The translations under genes and the position numbers were made by a program. Of a stretch of 64,000 nucleotides of DNA, positions 35,125 through 45,212 are shown piece by piece. Where the stretch lies: contig JAAVAO010000042.1 in assembly GCA_014803985.1 (NCBI GenBank), positions 26,094 through 90,093 on the forward strand, given 5' to 3'. This DNA is from Treponema sp. GTDB lineage: Bacteria > Spirochaetota > Spirochaetia > Treponematales > Treponemataceae. How positions within the stretch are numbered: position 1 is the stretch's first letter; each line of letters starts with the position of its first letter. The notes under the pieces are model-generated. The model searched no databases and was not told the origin of the DNA. It worked only from the letters and a program-made list of their open reading frames with translations.

Positions 35125-37044
35125 ATGTGTAATTCAATTTGGCTTAAAAGTATTTATAGCGATGGGTCTCGTTATTTTGTTTCAAATCCACTGCCCAAAA
35201 CTGGCGATAAGATTGTGATTGCCGTTCAGATGATTGAAAATCCTGAAGTGCAAAAAGTTTCATTTCTCGCAAAATTTAACGGAGTGTCTCACCCGAAAGA
35301 AATGAAGAAAGTGGATGTAAAAAATGGTCTTGCCCGCTATGAAATTGAAGTGCTTGTTTTTGAATCAGAACTTGACTATCACTTTGTTATTGCAACAAAC
35401 TCTTGTGTTTACTACTATGATGAAGGGGGCGTAAAAACCTATCTTCCCGATGAATCACGCGCTTTTCGTCTCCTTGTAAATTACACACAACCCGAATGGG
35501 TAAAGAACGCTGTATTTTATCAGATTTTCCCAGATAGATTTTTCAACGGAAATCCAAACAATGATGTAAAGGATGGAGAATATATATTTGACGGATTTGA
35601 AAGCCAGCATATCGCCGACTGGAATTCCGCCCCAAAAGAATACAGCGAAGCACATTGCCTTGACTTCTACGGCGGAGATCTTGAGGGAATAAAACAAAAA
35701 ATCCCCTACTTCAAAAAACTTGGCATTACCGCGCTCTATCTAAACCCGATTTTCTATGCAGCCACGGTGCACAAATATGATTGCCTTGACTATTTCCATG
35801 TTGACCCGCATTTTGGCGGAGATGAAGCACTCTCGGACTTGACAAAAGAACTTCATAAGAACGGCATAAAGATAATTCTCGACGTTTCAATAAACCATAC
35901 AGGAATTGCAAACCGCTGGTTCAACCGCGATGGAACATTTTTTCCAAAAACAGAGGGGGCGTACAATAATCCCCAAAGCACTGAACGAGAATTTTATTTT
36001 TTTGACAAAAACGGATCATACAAGTCTTGGTTTGACGTGAAAACGCTCCCAACTTTAAATTACACTTCCGAAAAACTGTGTAACCGTCTGTTCAATGATG
36101 ATGACTCGCTTGTGAAAAAATGGCTGAAAGCCCCCTATTCCACCGACGGCTGGAGATTCGATGTGGCAGACACCATGGCGAGAAACAACGAAATTCAATT
36201 GCACCATACAATTTGGCCTAAAATCCGCAAAGCAATAAAGGAAACAAACAAAGACGCATATATTCTCGCAGAAGACTGGAGCGACTGCACCGAATTCTTA
36301 AACGGCAACGAATGGGATGCCACTATGAATTATTTTTCATCGTGCCGTCCAATAAGACAGTTTTACGGAGAAACCGATTTTCATCTCGCGCCAGCAATGG
36401 GAGAAGCCGCGAAAAACTACAAAATGACGGCAAAGGATTTATCCGCACGAATCACTGCTTTTTTAACGCGCCTGCCGTTTCAAGTGCGCCAAGTCCAGTT
36501 CAATTTAATTGACAGTCACGATGTTCCGCGCTTCCATAACAATCCCGCCATATCAAAAGAAGCAGTGCAAGGCGCACTCATACTGCTCTTCACCCTTCCT
36601 GGCTGCACAAATATGTATTATGGAGATGAAGTGGAAATTGATGGTCGCATAGAAACGATAGAGGGATGCCGCTATCCTATGCCCTGGAACAAGGACAGAG
36701 AAAAAACAGATGCCTACAAACTGTACTCAATGCTGATAAAAATAAAGACGACAGAAGAAGCATTTAAAGACGGCGGATTTATAGTCTTAAGCGACAGCGA
36801 CTATGTTTTTGCATTTGCACGATTCACCCCCACTGAAGTTTTTATTTCTATCGCTTCAAACGACACTGAAAAAAGAACGTTAGAAATGCCCATTGCAATT
36901 TTCGGAGAATCTTTTAAAACCGCCCAACTTTCAAAAACAGATGCATTGGGTCAAAAAATAATCGTCGAAAACAAAAATGGCATTTTAAAGGTATCCGTTC
37001 CACAAGGGGCATCGTTCTTGATAAGAATTTCACAGGGATTGTAG
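35125..37044 (+). CDS. GH13 alpha-glucanase, neopullulanase / cyclomaltodextrinase type
   Basis: Hydrolyses alpha-glucans or maltodextrins; no signal peptide, so cytoplasmic. The ORF track begins at a TTG 12 codons upstream; ATG 35125 is preferred although no strong ribosome binding site is seen. Residues about 5-125 form an N-terminal beta-sandwich typical of CDase/neopullulanase. The catalytic barrel shows region I DVSINHTG, region II GWRFDVADTM (nucleophile Asp), region III ILAEDW (acid Glu) and region IV LIDSHD (Asp), plus YLNPIF. A C-terminal beta domain ends the protein. The nearby lipoprotein with a starch-binding-like domain fits alpha-glucan use, but the two are not linked. Confidence 0.9.
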   Translation: MCNSIWLKSIYSDGSRYFVSNPLPKTGDKIVIAVQMIENPEVQKVSFLAKFNGVSHPKEMKKVDVKNGLARYEIEVLVFESELDYHFVIATNSCVYYYDEGGVKTYLPDESRAFRLLVNYTQPEWVKNAVFYQIFPDRFFNGNPNNDVKDGEYIFDGFESQHIADWNSAPKEYSEAHCLDFYGGDLEGIKQKIPYFKKLGITALYLNPIFYAATVHKYDCLDYFHVDPHFGGDEALSDLTKELHKNGIKIILDVSINHTGIANRWFNRDGTFFPKTEGAYNNPQSTEREFYFFDKNGSYKSWFDVKTLPTLNYTSEKLCNRLFNDDDSLVKKWLKAPYSTDGWRFDVADTMARNNEIQLHHTIWPKIRKAIKETNKDAYILAEDWSDCTEFLNGNEWDATMNYFSSCRPIRQFYGETDFHLAPAMGEAAKNYKMTAKDLSARITAFLTRLPFQVRQVQFNLIDSHDVPRFHNNPAISKEAVQGALILLFTLPGCTNMYYGDEVEIDGRIETIEGCRYPMPWNKDREKTDAYKLYSMLIKIKTTEEAFKDGGFIVLSDSDYVFAFARFTPTEVFISIASNDTEKRTLEMPIAIFGESFKTAQLSKTDALGQKIIVENKNGILKVSVPQGASFLIRISQGL

Positions 37045-37069
37045 GGCTAGAAAGGGCAAAAGAAGGGAA

Positions 37070-37200
37070 ATGCGTTAGGGTATGGAGCGGTGCGAGGAGC
37101 AAAGCGACGACGCAGGACCGCCGAATGGCGGGACCGAGCGGATAGCGGGCCGCGGAACACCCGACCGACCGCAAAGCGGACGGGAACGCCCTACTATGAT
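37070..37200. repeat. GC-rich palindromic intergenic element
   Basis: An abrupt GC-rich island between converging genes with stacked short hairpins (CCGCC-GAAT-GGCGG; CGACCGC-AAA-GCGGACG; GAGCGGTGCGAGGAGCAAAGC). No ORF is supported. It looks like another mobile or structural repeat class, of which this window has only one clear copy. Confidence 0.45.
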
Positions 37201-37275
37201 ATACGGTTTTCAAAAACGTTACCAATTAAAAAAACAAAAAACACGCTTTTCTATCTCGGTTGTTGATTTTTACGA

Positions 37276-38889
37276 TCAATATCCAATGGCATCAAGACGC
37301 GCTTCTTCCTCAACCAAACTTTGCTCTGTTGGAAGCCAATTGTATTTTTCTCGCAAGGACTGGATTGCAGTGATTTCATCTCCCGGAGTTTTTTCAAGCG
37401 CCTCCTTATAATCAAGGCTAAAGGGCAACGGGCTTATTGTTTCAATCGACAACAAAGTCTCCTTTAATTCCACAATCTGCCACTTATTGCCTGAATAACT
37501 CAAGCAAACTGCCGTTTTAAACCGTTCAATAACAAGATTCATATCAACTGTATGCACTAAAAAATACAGCACGGTATGCTCTGTCTTGGAAAAATCGTTC
37601 AATCGTTCGCCATTTTCAACGCGCACGGGGGGCTTGTGCTTTTTTGCAGTTGGAACAGCCTCATTTAAAGTGGACGGGTCGCCGTCAATCGTAAAATTAG
37701 TAAGACCATACACAGTGTGAGAGTAAGACTTTGTTGAATCAGGTTCAAAGAACATCCAATTTTCAGGTGTGGACATGCCAGAATCAAAATTATACGCCCC
37801 TCTCAACTGGGTAGTAACAAAAATCTGCGGCACTTTTGAAATATACCCTTGCGCTTGTGGACAGGGCTTTGCCGCGGCAAGCATCAAATCCGTGTCCATT
37901 TTGTGAATGCCCTGATAAAACACTTTTACCGTTTCAACGGAATTCAACCCCACAACGGTCGGTCTTCTTCCAGTTTCAAGGACAACTAAAAATGCAACAA
38001 AAAACAGTATGACAAACGTTGCAATCCCCAAAAAGACAGAACCGTGCCACTTATTAAATGCCAGTTTTCTTTGGACTTTCTTTTCCTGCCGTTTTTTAAA
38101 TGCCTCTCCCGCCTTTTTAAATTCGTCATTTGGAATCTTATTCCTTCGATTTTCGGGAAAAAACAACTCATTTTTTAAAGCCTCAATCGGAAAATCACGC
38201 CCTGTGTCCTTTGCACAAAGCCCTGTGTCAACATAGACTGCGAGCATAGAGTCAACTCCGTTCACGCACAGTTCAAGCGGCATAAAATTCTTGTAGGCAA
38301 TTGCAATGCTTTTATCCTCGTCAGAAGGCGGAAACGGAAGCTCTTTTGTGAGGGCAAAATACGCATAAACCGCACGAGAAAAGCACATTGCACCACTTCC
38401 CGTCAACGCAGAATCTATCCACGGCTCTAATATGAGACTTACATCTTCCTTTCCAAGATTTGCACATGACAAATTAAACGGTTTTTGAGGGACAAAAAGA
38501 AGTTTTTCCCCGCCATAGACAACAGCACTCGGTCCTGAACAAGGCAAATTGACATTCTGTTGAAGCGCACACGTATATGCCTGGCAAACGGCAAAAAGTG
38601 CATTGCACATATCTTCATTTGAAAAATGATTGTCCGGCATAGAGGCAATTGGACATCCAAAAAATCCCTCGCCCGTAAAAAAAACTTCGTCACCGATTGT
38701 TTTTGTCCCTGAAAACGACCACAATGAAAATTTTGAAAAGTCGCCGTTTTCATCCTTTTCAACAATAAAACCAGTTTCAGAGAGAAGATTTGAAAATTTT
38801 GTTTTTCCGAATAACTCCTCTGTCAAAGAGGAGTTAAGCATAACTATTCCGCCGTCTGCGCCTTCATCAACGCTAAGAATTGTTTTCAT
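37276..38889 (-). CDS. Large bitopic membrane protein of unknown function
   Basis: A 537-aa protein. The N-terminal 285 residues are cytoplasmic-looking with no signal peptide and contain a basic stretch (KKRQEKKVQRKLAFNKWHGS) just before a single membrane helix (about 290-315, VFLGIATFVILFFVAFLVVL). The C-terminal 220 residues lie outside and contain a beta-rich domain (VKVFYQGIHKMDTDLMLAAA; TEHTVLYFLVHTVDMNLVIE). I recognise no domain; the layout is familiar for conserved spirochaetal hypothetical proteins. It follows the ABC ATPase gene by only 7 bp, so it is cotranscribed with the transporter. Confidence 0.72.
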   Translation of the reverse strand: MKTILSVDEGADGGIVMLNSSLTEELFGKTKFSNLLSETGFIVEKDENGDFSKFSLWSFSGTKTIGDEVFFTGEGFFGCPIASMPDNHFSNEDMCNALFAVCQAYTCALQQNVNLPCSGPSAVVYGGEKLLFVPQKPFNLSCANLGKEDVSLILEPWIDSALTGSGAMCFSRAVYAYFALTKELPFPPSDEDKSIAIAYKNFMPLELCVNGVDSMLAVYVDTGLCAKDTGRDFPIEALKNELFFPENRRNKIPNDEFKKAGEAFKKRQEKKVQRKLAFNKWHGSVFLGIATFVILFFVAFLVVLETGRRPTVVGLNSVETVKVFYQGIHKMDTDLMLAAAKPCPQAQGYISKVPQIFVTTQLRGAYNFDSGMSTPENWMFFEPDSTKSYSHTVYGLTNFTIDGDPSTLNEAVPTAKKHKPPVRVENGERLNDFSKTEHTVLYFLVHTVDMNLVIERFKTAVCLSYSGNKWQIVELKETLLSIETISPLPFSLDYKEALEKTPGDEITAIQSLREKYNWLPTEQSLVEEEARLDAIGY

Positions 38890-38896
38890 AAAACTA

Positions 38897-39655
38897 TTAT
38901 AGCACGGCTTTTAAAAACTTTTGAAGTCTTTCAGTCTTTGGAGCGGAGAAAATTTGTTCAGGAGAGCCCTCTTCCATAATAATTCCGTCTTCCATAAAAA
39001 CAACTCTGTCAGCAACCTCACGTGCAAATCCCATCTCGTGCGTCACCACAACCATAGTCATTCCATCCTGAGCGAGTTTTTTCATAACGGAAAGAACTTC
39101 TCCCACTAACTCTGGATCAAGAGCGCTTGTCGGTTCGTCAAAAAGCATAATTGTAGGATTCATAGCCAAAGCACGAGCAATCGCGACTCGCTGCTGTTGA
39201 CCGCCAGAAAGTTTGAGCGGATATTCATTCACTTTATCACCAAGACCAACAGCGGTAAGAAGCTCTATTCCGCGAGCGGCAGCCTCTTCCTTTGATTTTT
39301 TTCGCACATTCATTGGTGCAATCATAGTGTTTTCAAGCGCAGTTTTATGCGGAAAAAGATTAAAACGCTGAAAAACCATTCCAACGTCAAGCAAAATCTC
39401 GCGCCGCTCTTTTGAAGAAATATGAAGTTTTCTCTCTCCATTTTCTTTGTGAGCCAAAAGTTTTTCCTCAATATAGATTTTTCCGTGGTCAATATGCTCA
39501 AGATGATTTAAAGTTCTCAAAAAGGTGGACTTACCCGCTCCGCTCGGTCCGATTATACAAACAACTTCCTTTTCCTCAACAGAAAGGGAGACTCCTTTTA
39601 AAACATTCAGTTTTCCGAATGAATTTTTGACATCTTCAGTTCTAATCATACTCAT
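38897..39655 (-). CDS. glnQ: Amino-acid ABC transporter ATP-binding protein
   Basis: A 252-aa ATPase powering polar amino-acid uptake. Walker [14 protein letters not shown]-loop [11 protein letters not shown], signature [15 protein letters not shown], Walker [15 protein letters not shown] and H-loop VTHEM are all intact, and the sequence belongs to the GlnQ/HisP group. GAGGTG precedes the ATG. Third gene of the binding-protein / permease / ATPase operon. The substrate cannot be read from the ATPase. Confidence 0.93.
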   Translation of the reverse strand: MSMIRTEDVKNSFGKLNVLKGVSLSVEEKEVVCIIGPSGAGKSTFLRTLNHLEHIDHGKIYIEEKLLAHKENGERKLHISSKERREILLDVGMVFQRFNLFPHKTALENTMIAPMNVRKKSKEEAAARGIELLTAVGLGDKVNEYPLKLSGGQQQRVAIARALAMNPTIMLFDEPTSALDPELVGEVLSVMKKLAQDGMTMVVVTHEMGFAREVADRVVFMEDGIIMEEGSPEQIFSAPKTERLQKFLKAVL

Positions 39656-39671
39656 AAAACACCTCGCCTAC

Positions 39672-40322
39672 TCATTCATAAACGGAATGCTTCTTTTCCA
39701 TAAGATGGAACACAAGAGTAAAAATAGCAGTGATAATCAAATAGAGAATCATAGCGGGAATATAGACAAGAGAACTCGCTGTTGACGACTGAATGCTTCG
39801 TGTAACTTTCGTTATATCGGCAAGCGCAATCAATGAAACCAAGGAGGCATCCTTTAATATCATAATAAATTCGTTTCCAACTGGAGGAATCAAGCGACGA
39901 ATTGACTGGGGAATAATTATCAAGCGCATTGTTTGAAAATAACTCATTCCCAACGCCTTGCTCGCCTCAAACTGCCCCTTGTCAATGGATTGCAGCGCCG
40001 CACGGATTATTTCCGTTAAATATGCCGCAGTGTTAAGCGAAAAAGCAATCCACGCCGCAAAAAATCTGTTGTTTATTGTGAGGGAGCGGCTTATCATTGG
40101 AAGACCAAAATACACAAAATATAATTGCATTAAAAGCGGCGTACCCCGAAAGAAAAACACATAGGAGCGGCAAAGAAACGCAAGAAATTTGGACTTCGAT
40201 AATTCACCAAATGCAAGAAACAAACTGATCACCAACCCCGCCGAAACGGAGCATAGCGTCAATAAAATCGTGATTTTTGCTCCGCCCAAAAGTTGTGGAA
40301 TCCAACTCAAAATTTTTTGCAT
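39672..40322 (-). CDS. Amino-acid ABC transporter permease
   Basis: A 216-aa inner-membrane permease of the HisM/GlnP family with five membrane helices and the EAA loop (QFEASKALGMSYFQTMRLIIIPQSIRRLIPP). N-terminal LLGGAKITILLTLCSVSAGLV and FFRGTPLLMQLYFVYFGLP are diagnostic. Only one permease gene is present, so the pore is probably a homodimer. Confidence 0.92.
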   Translation of the reverse strand: MQKILSWIPQLLGGAKITILLTLCSVSAGLVISLFLAFGELSKSKFLAFLCRSYVFFFRGTPLLMQLYFVYFGLPMISRSLTINNRFFAAWIAFSLNTAAYLTEIIRAALQSIDKGQFEASKALGMSYFQTMRLIIIPQSIRRLIPPVGNEFIMILKDASLVSLIALADITKVTRSIQSSTASSLVYIPAMILYLIITAIFTLVFHLMEKKHSVYE

Positions 40323-40437
40323 TTTTCCCGCCTATGCATTTTATTAGGATAGTATTTTTTCAACAACACACAATTCAAAGCAATCCACAGTGCATAGTAG
40401 ATTGCTTCGTTTGTATGAAAACACAGTGTGCGTTATT

Positions 40438-41241
40438 TTATTCGTTTATTGAATCGGATAAATCCATTCCAAAAACCTTCATATACAATTCAGAAAGGCT
40501 TCCATCGTTTTTCATATCCGTGAGAACAGCATTAAGTTTTTCAAGCAAGACTGTATTTCCTTTCTTCACACAAATTCCAAAATATTCATCTGGCTCTCCC
40601 GCCCAAACCTGTTTGAATTCAGAATTTTCAGCAGTAAGATAACTCACCGCAACAAGGCTGTCGGAAATAACAACATCAATTCGACCGAATTTCAAGTCGT
40701 CATAGGCATTCAAAACTTTATCATATTCACAGGCAACATATTCAAATCCAAGTTCAGCCGCATGTTTTTTAATGTAAAAGTCGCTGGTAGTTTCCGCCTG
40801 ATAGCCAACTTGAAGCCCCGCAACATCTTCTAACGACGAAATGTCAAGCGTCGAATCTTTTCTAACAATCAAAGCCTGTCCATTTCCAATATAACTTTGA
40901 GTAAAATCGTAGTTTTCAAGTCTTTCAGGCGTAATTGTAGCAGCGGACATAACTGCATCATAGCGGTCAATTTTCAATCCGTCAAAAATTCCGTCCCACG
41001 CTGTATCAATGATAGTACATTCAAGCCCAAGTCTTTTTGCAACTTCACGAGCCAAATCCATATCAAGACCGATAGGAGTCGTTCCATCCTCATCATAATA
41101 CTCAAAGGGAGGATAGCCAATTTCAGATCCAACACTGAATTTTCCTTTTTCAACCGTAAACTCACCTTTCTCTAGTTTTTTTGAGCAAGAAGACAACAAA
41201 ACCGCAACAATTGCAAGCGAAGCAAGAAGAATTTTTTTCAT
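40438..41241 (-). CDS. Amino-acid ABC transporter substrate-binding lipoprotein
   Basis: A 267-aa family 3 solute-binding protein. Signal peptide with lipobox LLSSC (about Cys19), so anchored to the outer face of the membrane. Ligand-binding pattern: GSEIGYPPFEYYDEDG, IGLDMDLAREVAKRL, AWDGIFDGLKIDRYDAVMSAATITPER, then QVGYQAETTSDFY. This fits a polar amino acid such as glutamine, histidine or cystine; which one is not readable. First gene of the operon. Confidence 0.92.
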   Translation of the reverse strand: MKKILLASLAIVAVLLSSCSKKLEKGEFTVEKGKFSVGSEIGYPPFEYYDEDGTTPIGLDMDLAREVAKRLGLECTIIDTAWDGIFDGLKIDRYDAVMSAATITPERLENYDFTQSYIGNGQALIVRKDSTLDISSLEDVAGLQVGYQAETTSDFYIKKHAAELGFEYVACEYDKVLNAYDDLKFGRIDVVISDSLVAVSYLTAENSEFKQVWAGEPDEYFGICVKKGNTVLLEKLNAVLTDMKNDGSLSELYMKVFGMDLSDSINE

Positions 41242-41420
41242 TATATGACCTCTATATATAGATTTTTGTTAACTATAAAATTTTTAAGGCTCTGTGTCAA
41301 TATTAGGAGAGGACATTGAAAGCACACACAAAAGGCAACCACCACTTTCAAAATCATTACCCTGTTGAAATGAGCTTTTTCTATTACTGGGGCAGTTCGT
41401 TGCTTTGCAACAACTCTCCA

Positions 41421-41523
41421 GCCAGTTTTGATAGCGGTAGCATACAAAACGAGGCAAGCAGGGCTTTGCCGTGAGACTGGAAGTAGAGGCGTAATTAAGA
41501 TCAAAAGAAATACCTCTTCCGCC
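41421..41523. repeat. Dispersed two-hairpin element, diverged copy
   Basis: CCAGTTTTGATAGCGGTAGCATACAAAACG, GCAGGGCTTTGCC and GAAGTAGAGGCG...ACCTCTTCCGCC follow the same order as the other copies. The gap 41242-41644 contains this copy and the next one, plus the promoter region of the ABC operon; no gene is visible. Confidence 0.5.
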
Positions 41524-41552
41524 GTTTATCCTCGCAATGACAACCCCCCTAG

Positions 41553-41643
41553 CCAGTTTTGCGTAAAGCCGAGCAGTGCGAGGTAGCAAAACTGGAGGCG
41601 GAAGTCGAGAGATAAAAATTGAAAAAGAAATGAATCTTCCGCC
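41553..41643. repeat. Dispersed two-hairpin element abutting the lepA stop codon
   Basis: CCAGTTTTGC (41553-41562) pairs with GCAAAACTGG (41586-41595), and GGCGGAAG (41597-41604) pairs with CTTCCGCC (41636-41643). The element ends 1 base before the lepA stop codon, where its hairpins would form the very 3' end of the lepA transcript. Confidence 0.75.
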
Positions 41644-41644
41644 C

Positions 41645-43444
41645 CTATTCCTCCCGTTCCTTAAGCACGGCGAGAAATGCAGATTGGGGGAGTTCCACCT
41701 CTCCAAACATTTTCATCCGTTTTTTGCCTTCCTTTTGTTTTTCCAAAAGTTTTCTCTTTCGGGTGATGTCGCCACCATAACACTTCGCCAAAACATCCTT
41801 TCTAAACGCACTCACCGTTTCACGCGCAATAATCTGCCCTCCGATCGCGCCTTGAATTGCAACCTTGAACTGCTGATGGCTTATTTCATCCTTTAATCGT
41901 TCACATACTTTTCGCGCACGGTCAACCGCATTTTCCTTGAACGCCAAAAAGCTCAATGCATCAACTGGTTTTGAATTCAGCAAAATATCAACTTTTACTA
42001 ACTGCGTGGGTCTATATCCAATCACCTCGTAATCCAAAGACGCATAACCACGACTGTAACTTTTCAACTTGTCATAAAAATCAAAAAGCACTTCAGAAAG
42101 CGGCATCTCATAAATGAGTTCAACTCGTTTTTCATCAAGATACGTCATATTCGTTTGCTCGCCCCGCTTCGTCTTGCAAAGCTCCATCAAAGAACCAAGA
42201 TATGTTGCAGGGGTAATAATGCTCGCCTTGATATACGGCTCTTCAGCGGACTGCAGCCGCCCCTGTGGATATTCAGAAGGATTGTCCACAAAAATATCGC
42301 TTCCATCAGTCAAGCGAACCTTATAGCGAACAGACGGGGCGGTGAAAATAATCGCCTGGTCATAATCGCGTTCAAGACGCTCCTGCACAATTTCCAAATG
42401 CAAAAGCCCCAAAAATCCACATCTAAAGCCATTTCCAAGCGCAATGGAATTGTCCTTTTCATACACAAGGCTCGCATCGTTCAATTTCAGTTTTTCAAGG
42501 CTTGCCTTTAATTCGTCATACTCATTTGAATCCATAGGATATATAGATGAATAGACAACTGGCTTCACATCCTTAAAGCCTGCAAGCGGAGAATCCGCCG
42601 CTTTCTCCGCTAACGTTACCGTATCGCCAACACGAACATCACTAACCGTCTTTATTCCTGCAATTATATAGCCAACATCACCAGCACAAAGAAAATCCAC
42701 CGGTTCATAGTCAATCTTAAAAATGCCAACCTGTTCCGCCTTGTATGAAGAACCGTTGCTCATCATCAAAATTGTATCGCCTGCCTTTATTTTTCCATTT
42801 TTCACTCGAACATGAACAATAACTCCGCGGTAAGGGTCGTAATGGCAGTCAAATATCAACGCTTGAAGCGGTGCATTCTCATCTCCCTGCGGGGCTGGAA
42901 AATAATTTACAATCGCCTCAAAGAGTGCGTCAATGCCCTCCCCCGTTTTTGCAGAAACAAGCTGCGTCTGGCTGTCGTCAAGCCCCAACTCCTTGTCAAT
43001 TTGAGTGCGCACAGACGGAATATCAGCGGACGGAAGATCAATTTTATTTATGACAGGCACAATCGTTAAATCTTGCTCCAAAGCCATATACATATTGCTG
43101 ACCGTTTGGCTTTCAACCCCCTGGCTTGCGTCTATCAAAAGCAACGCCCCTTCGCAAGAGGCAATCGCCCGGCTAACCTCGTAAGAAAAGTCAACATGTC
43201 CTGGCGTGTCAACAAAATTCAATTCATAATCATTCCCATCGCTCGCATGATACGGAATTGTTACCGCCTGACTTTTTATAGTGATACCCCGCTCCCGCTC
43301 AATATCCATATTGTCAAGAATTTGATTCTTCATTTTTCGTTCATCAATAATCTTTGACTTTTGAATCAATCTATCGGATAAAGTTGACTTTCCGTGATCT
43401 ATGTGTGCAACAATACAAAAATTGCGTTTAAATTTCATTTCCAT
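41645..43444 (-). CDS. lepA: Elongation factor 4 (ribosome back-translocase)
   Basis: A GTPase that acts on stalled or pre-translocation ribosomes. A 599-aa protein with G1 AHIDHGKSTLSD, G2/G3 IERERGITIKSQ and DTPGHVDF, G4 NKIDLPSAD, then domains II, III and V and the LepA-specific C-terminal domain (RETVSAFRKDVLAKCYGGDI, TRKRKLLEKQKEGKKRMK). Full length and intact. GGGGGATAAATT precedes the start. Confidence 0.97.
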   Translation of the reverse strand: MEMKFKRNFCIVAHIDHGKSTLSDRLIQKSKIIDERKMKNQILDNMDIERERGITIKSQAVTIPYHASDGNDYELNFVDTPGHVDFSYEVSRAIASCEGALLLIDASQGVESQTVSNMYMALEQDLTIVPVINKIDLPSADIPSVRTQIDKELGLDDSQTQLVSAKTGEGIDALFEAIVNYFPAPQGDENAPLQALIFDCHYDPYRGVIVHVRVKNGKIKAGDTILMMSNGSSYKAEQVGIFKIDYEPVDFLCAGDVGYIIAGIKTVSDVRVGDTVTLAEKAADSPLAGFKDVKPVVYSSIYPMDSNEYDELKASLEKLKLNDASLVYEKDNSIALGNGFRCGFLGLLHLEIVQERLERDYDQAIIFTAPSVRYKVRLTDGSDIFVDNPSEYPQGRLQSAEEPYIKASIITPATYLGSLMELCKTKRGEQTNMTYLDEKRVELIYEMPLSEVLFDFYDKLKSYSRGYASLDYEVIGYRPTQLVKVDILLNSKPVDALSFLAFKENAVDRARKVCERLKDEISHQQFKVAIQGAIGGQIIARETVSAFRKDVLAKCYGGDITRKRKLLEKQKEGKKRMKMFGEVELPQSAFLAVLKEREE

Positions 43445-43526
43445 AATTTATCCCCCATAAGAAAACGTGTCGAAATAAAGAACAGACGCATTTTTTCAGC
43501 TGTCTTCATCGTACAATATCTATGAA

Positions 43527-45212
43527 TCAAAAATAATAGGGACTGTCTAACTGCGAGCCAATGCCCATCGTTATATCAAGATACCCTTTTTTTCTTCTCC
43601 GTGTGCTCAAACCCACTGAAATTATGCTTTTTTCATCATTAAACTTAACCTCAAGTATATTCACTGGATCTGTCACTGAAAAACCAGACTCATCCGCAAT
43701 CGAGCCTTTGATAATTTCAGTTATCACATATTTTCTAGAAAACGTTGTTGAAGCATTCGCAAGAGCCATTCCAAACAGCGGAATAAAGGAATTATTCAAC
43801 AGATCGTGTGTATACATTTCATATCCGGGATACTCAGGTCTTTCGTCAAGATAGACAAGGCATTTTTTGTCCTCTCCGTCACGCACATAGTTCAGCGTCA
43901 AAAGATTTTCGGGAATAAAACCACGCATAATATTCTGCATATCCTCAAGATTTCTCACCTTTCTTCCGTTCGCAAAGGTAATCACATCTCCTTTTTCAAG
44001 TCCTGAACGACTGGCAACTCCACCAGGCATAACATATTGAATTTCAAGCCCTGTTTCTGCAAGCCCCTCACGCATTGTGTGACCATACGCCCCAATCCAT
44101 GTATGAAGCCTTTTTCCCCCGCTATACAAATACGGCAAGTCCTGTCGCAAATATTCAACGGGAATTGCAAAATTAAGCCCCTGATACTGCAAAATTCCAG
44201 CAAACACAATCGCCTGCACCCTCAACTGACTATCGATGCAAGGTCCGCCTGAATTTCCCGAATTAACCGCAGCATCTATTTGAAGAACGCTCCCCGTTGT
44301 AAACAGCTTTCTGTCAACATTTGAAACAATTCCTGTAGTCACCGTGCCATGAAAGCCCAACGGAGTTCCAATGCAACTGACTTTCTCTCCAATTTGCAAT
44401 TCAGAACTAGACCCCAAAGCCAAAATGAACGGAGGATCAACTTCCGTCTTTAAAAGCGCGAGATCAATCACCGCATCATAGCCAACAACTTTCGCAGGAA
44501 TTCTCGTTTCAGAATCCCGGTTTAACTTTATAAAAAGACGCGTATACCCCTCTCTTTTTGGATCAACCAAATCATTTATCACATGATGGTTTGTCACAAT
44601 ATATCCGCGCTTGTCTATAAAAAAGCCGGAGCCTATCACCCTATCTGCATACCCTGCTCCATGCTCTATTTTAATCCCCTTGTCAACCCAAATCGTAACA
44701 GTTGCATCCACGCATTCCGCCATAGTCTTTGGAAGAAGCCGCCTATTCTCCTCGTCCAAATAAAGTCCCGGAACATTGGCATAAAAGCCAGTGCGTATTT
44801 TGTTTTCAATATCAGGAAATTTCTCATCGGGGCTAAACGTCTTTAGAGAATAGAAATACTTTAGGCTTGAAGCATAATCGTTTTTTTCAAGCGATTCATG
44901 TAAAAGCGAAGCAAGATTCTCCTTGTATTCTGAAACAATTTCCTTGTCGTCAAGAATATTCGCCCTCCACAGAGCCTGCACAGGAAACTCCTCCTTCAAC
45001 TGTGCAATTCGTTTTATTTCGTTATTTTTCACATCATCTTCTGTATAATCGGGAGTCGTAAAAATCTCTTTTGGTTGCTTCAATGACGAACAGGAAACAA
45101 TCGCAGACAAAAAAATAACGCTCCATAACAAAATGAAGAGCATACCTTTTTTCTTACAATGAGCGGTCACTTCACCCATCACGTTACTTTTTCTCACTCT
45201 CACTTCACTCAT
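43527..45212 (-). CDS. HtrA/DegP-like trypsin-fold protease with PDZ domain, membrane-anchored
   Basis: The ATG at 45212 overlaps the stop of the upstream gene; the ORF-track start is 20 codons earlier. A 561-aa protein. An N-terminal hydrophobic segment ends in a lipobox-like LSAIVSC. A helical region of about 120 residues comes next, then an S1C protease domain with the full triad: His in IVTNHHVIND, Asp in YDAVIDLALL and Ser in AVNSGNSGGPC. One PDZ domain follows (GGVASRSGLEKGDVITFANG), then a second PDZ-like stretch (IIKGSIADESGFSVTDPVNI). It would degrade or refold damaged periplasmic proteins. Confidence 0.87.
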   Translation of the reverse strand: MSEVRVRKSNVMGEVTAHCKKKGMLFILLWSVIFLSAIVSCSSLKQPKEIFTTPDYTEDDVKNNEIKRIAQLKEEFPVQALWRANILDDKEIVSEYKENLASLLHESLEKNDYASSLKYFYSLKTFSPDEKFPDIENKIRTGFYANVPGLYLDEENRRLLPKTMAECVDATVTIWVDKGIKIEHGAGYADRVIGSGFFIDKRGYIVTNHHVINDLVDPKREGYTRLFIKLNRDSETRIPAKVVGYDAVIDLALLKTEVDPPFILALGSSSELQIGEKVSCIGTPLGFHGTVTTGIVSNVDRKLFTTGSVLQIDAAVNSGNSGGPCIDSQLRVQAIVFAGILQYQGLNFAIPVEYLRQDLPYLYSGGKRLHTWIGAYGHTMREGLAETGLEIQYVMPGGVASRSGLEKGDVITFANGRKVRNLEDMQNIMRGFIPENLLTLNYVRDGEDKKCLVYLDERPEYPGYEMYTHDLLNNSFIPLFGMALANASTTFSRKYVITEIIKGSIADESGFSVTDPVNILEVKFNDEKSIISVGLSTRRRKKGYLDITMGIGSQLDSPYYF

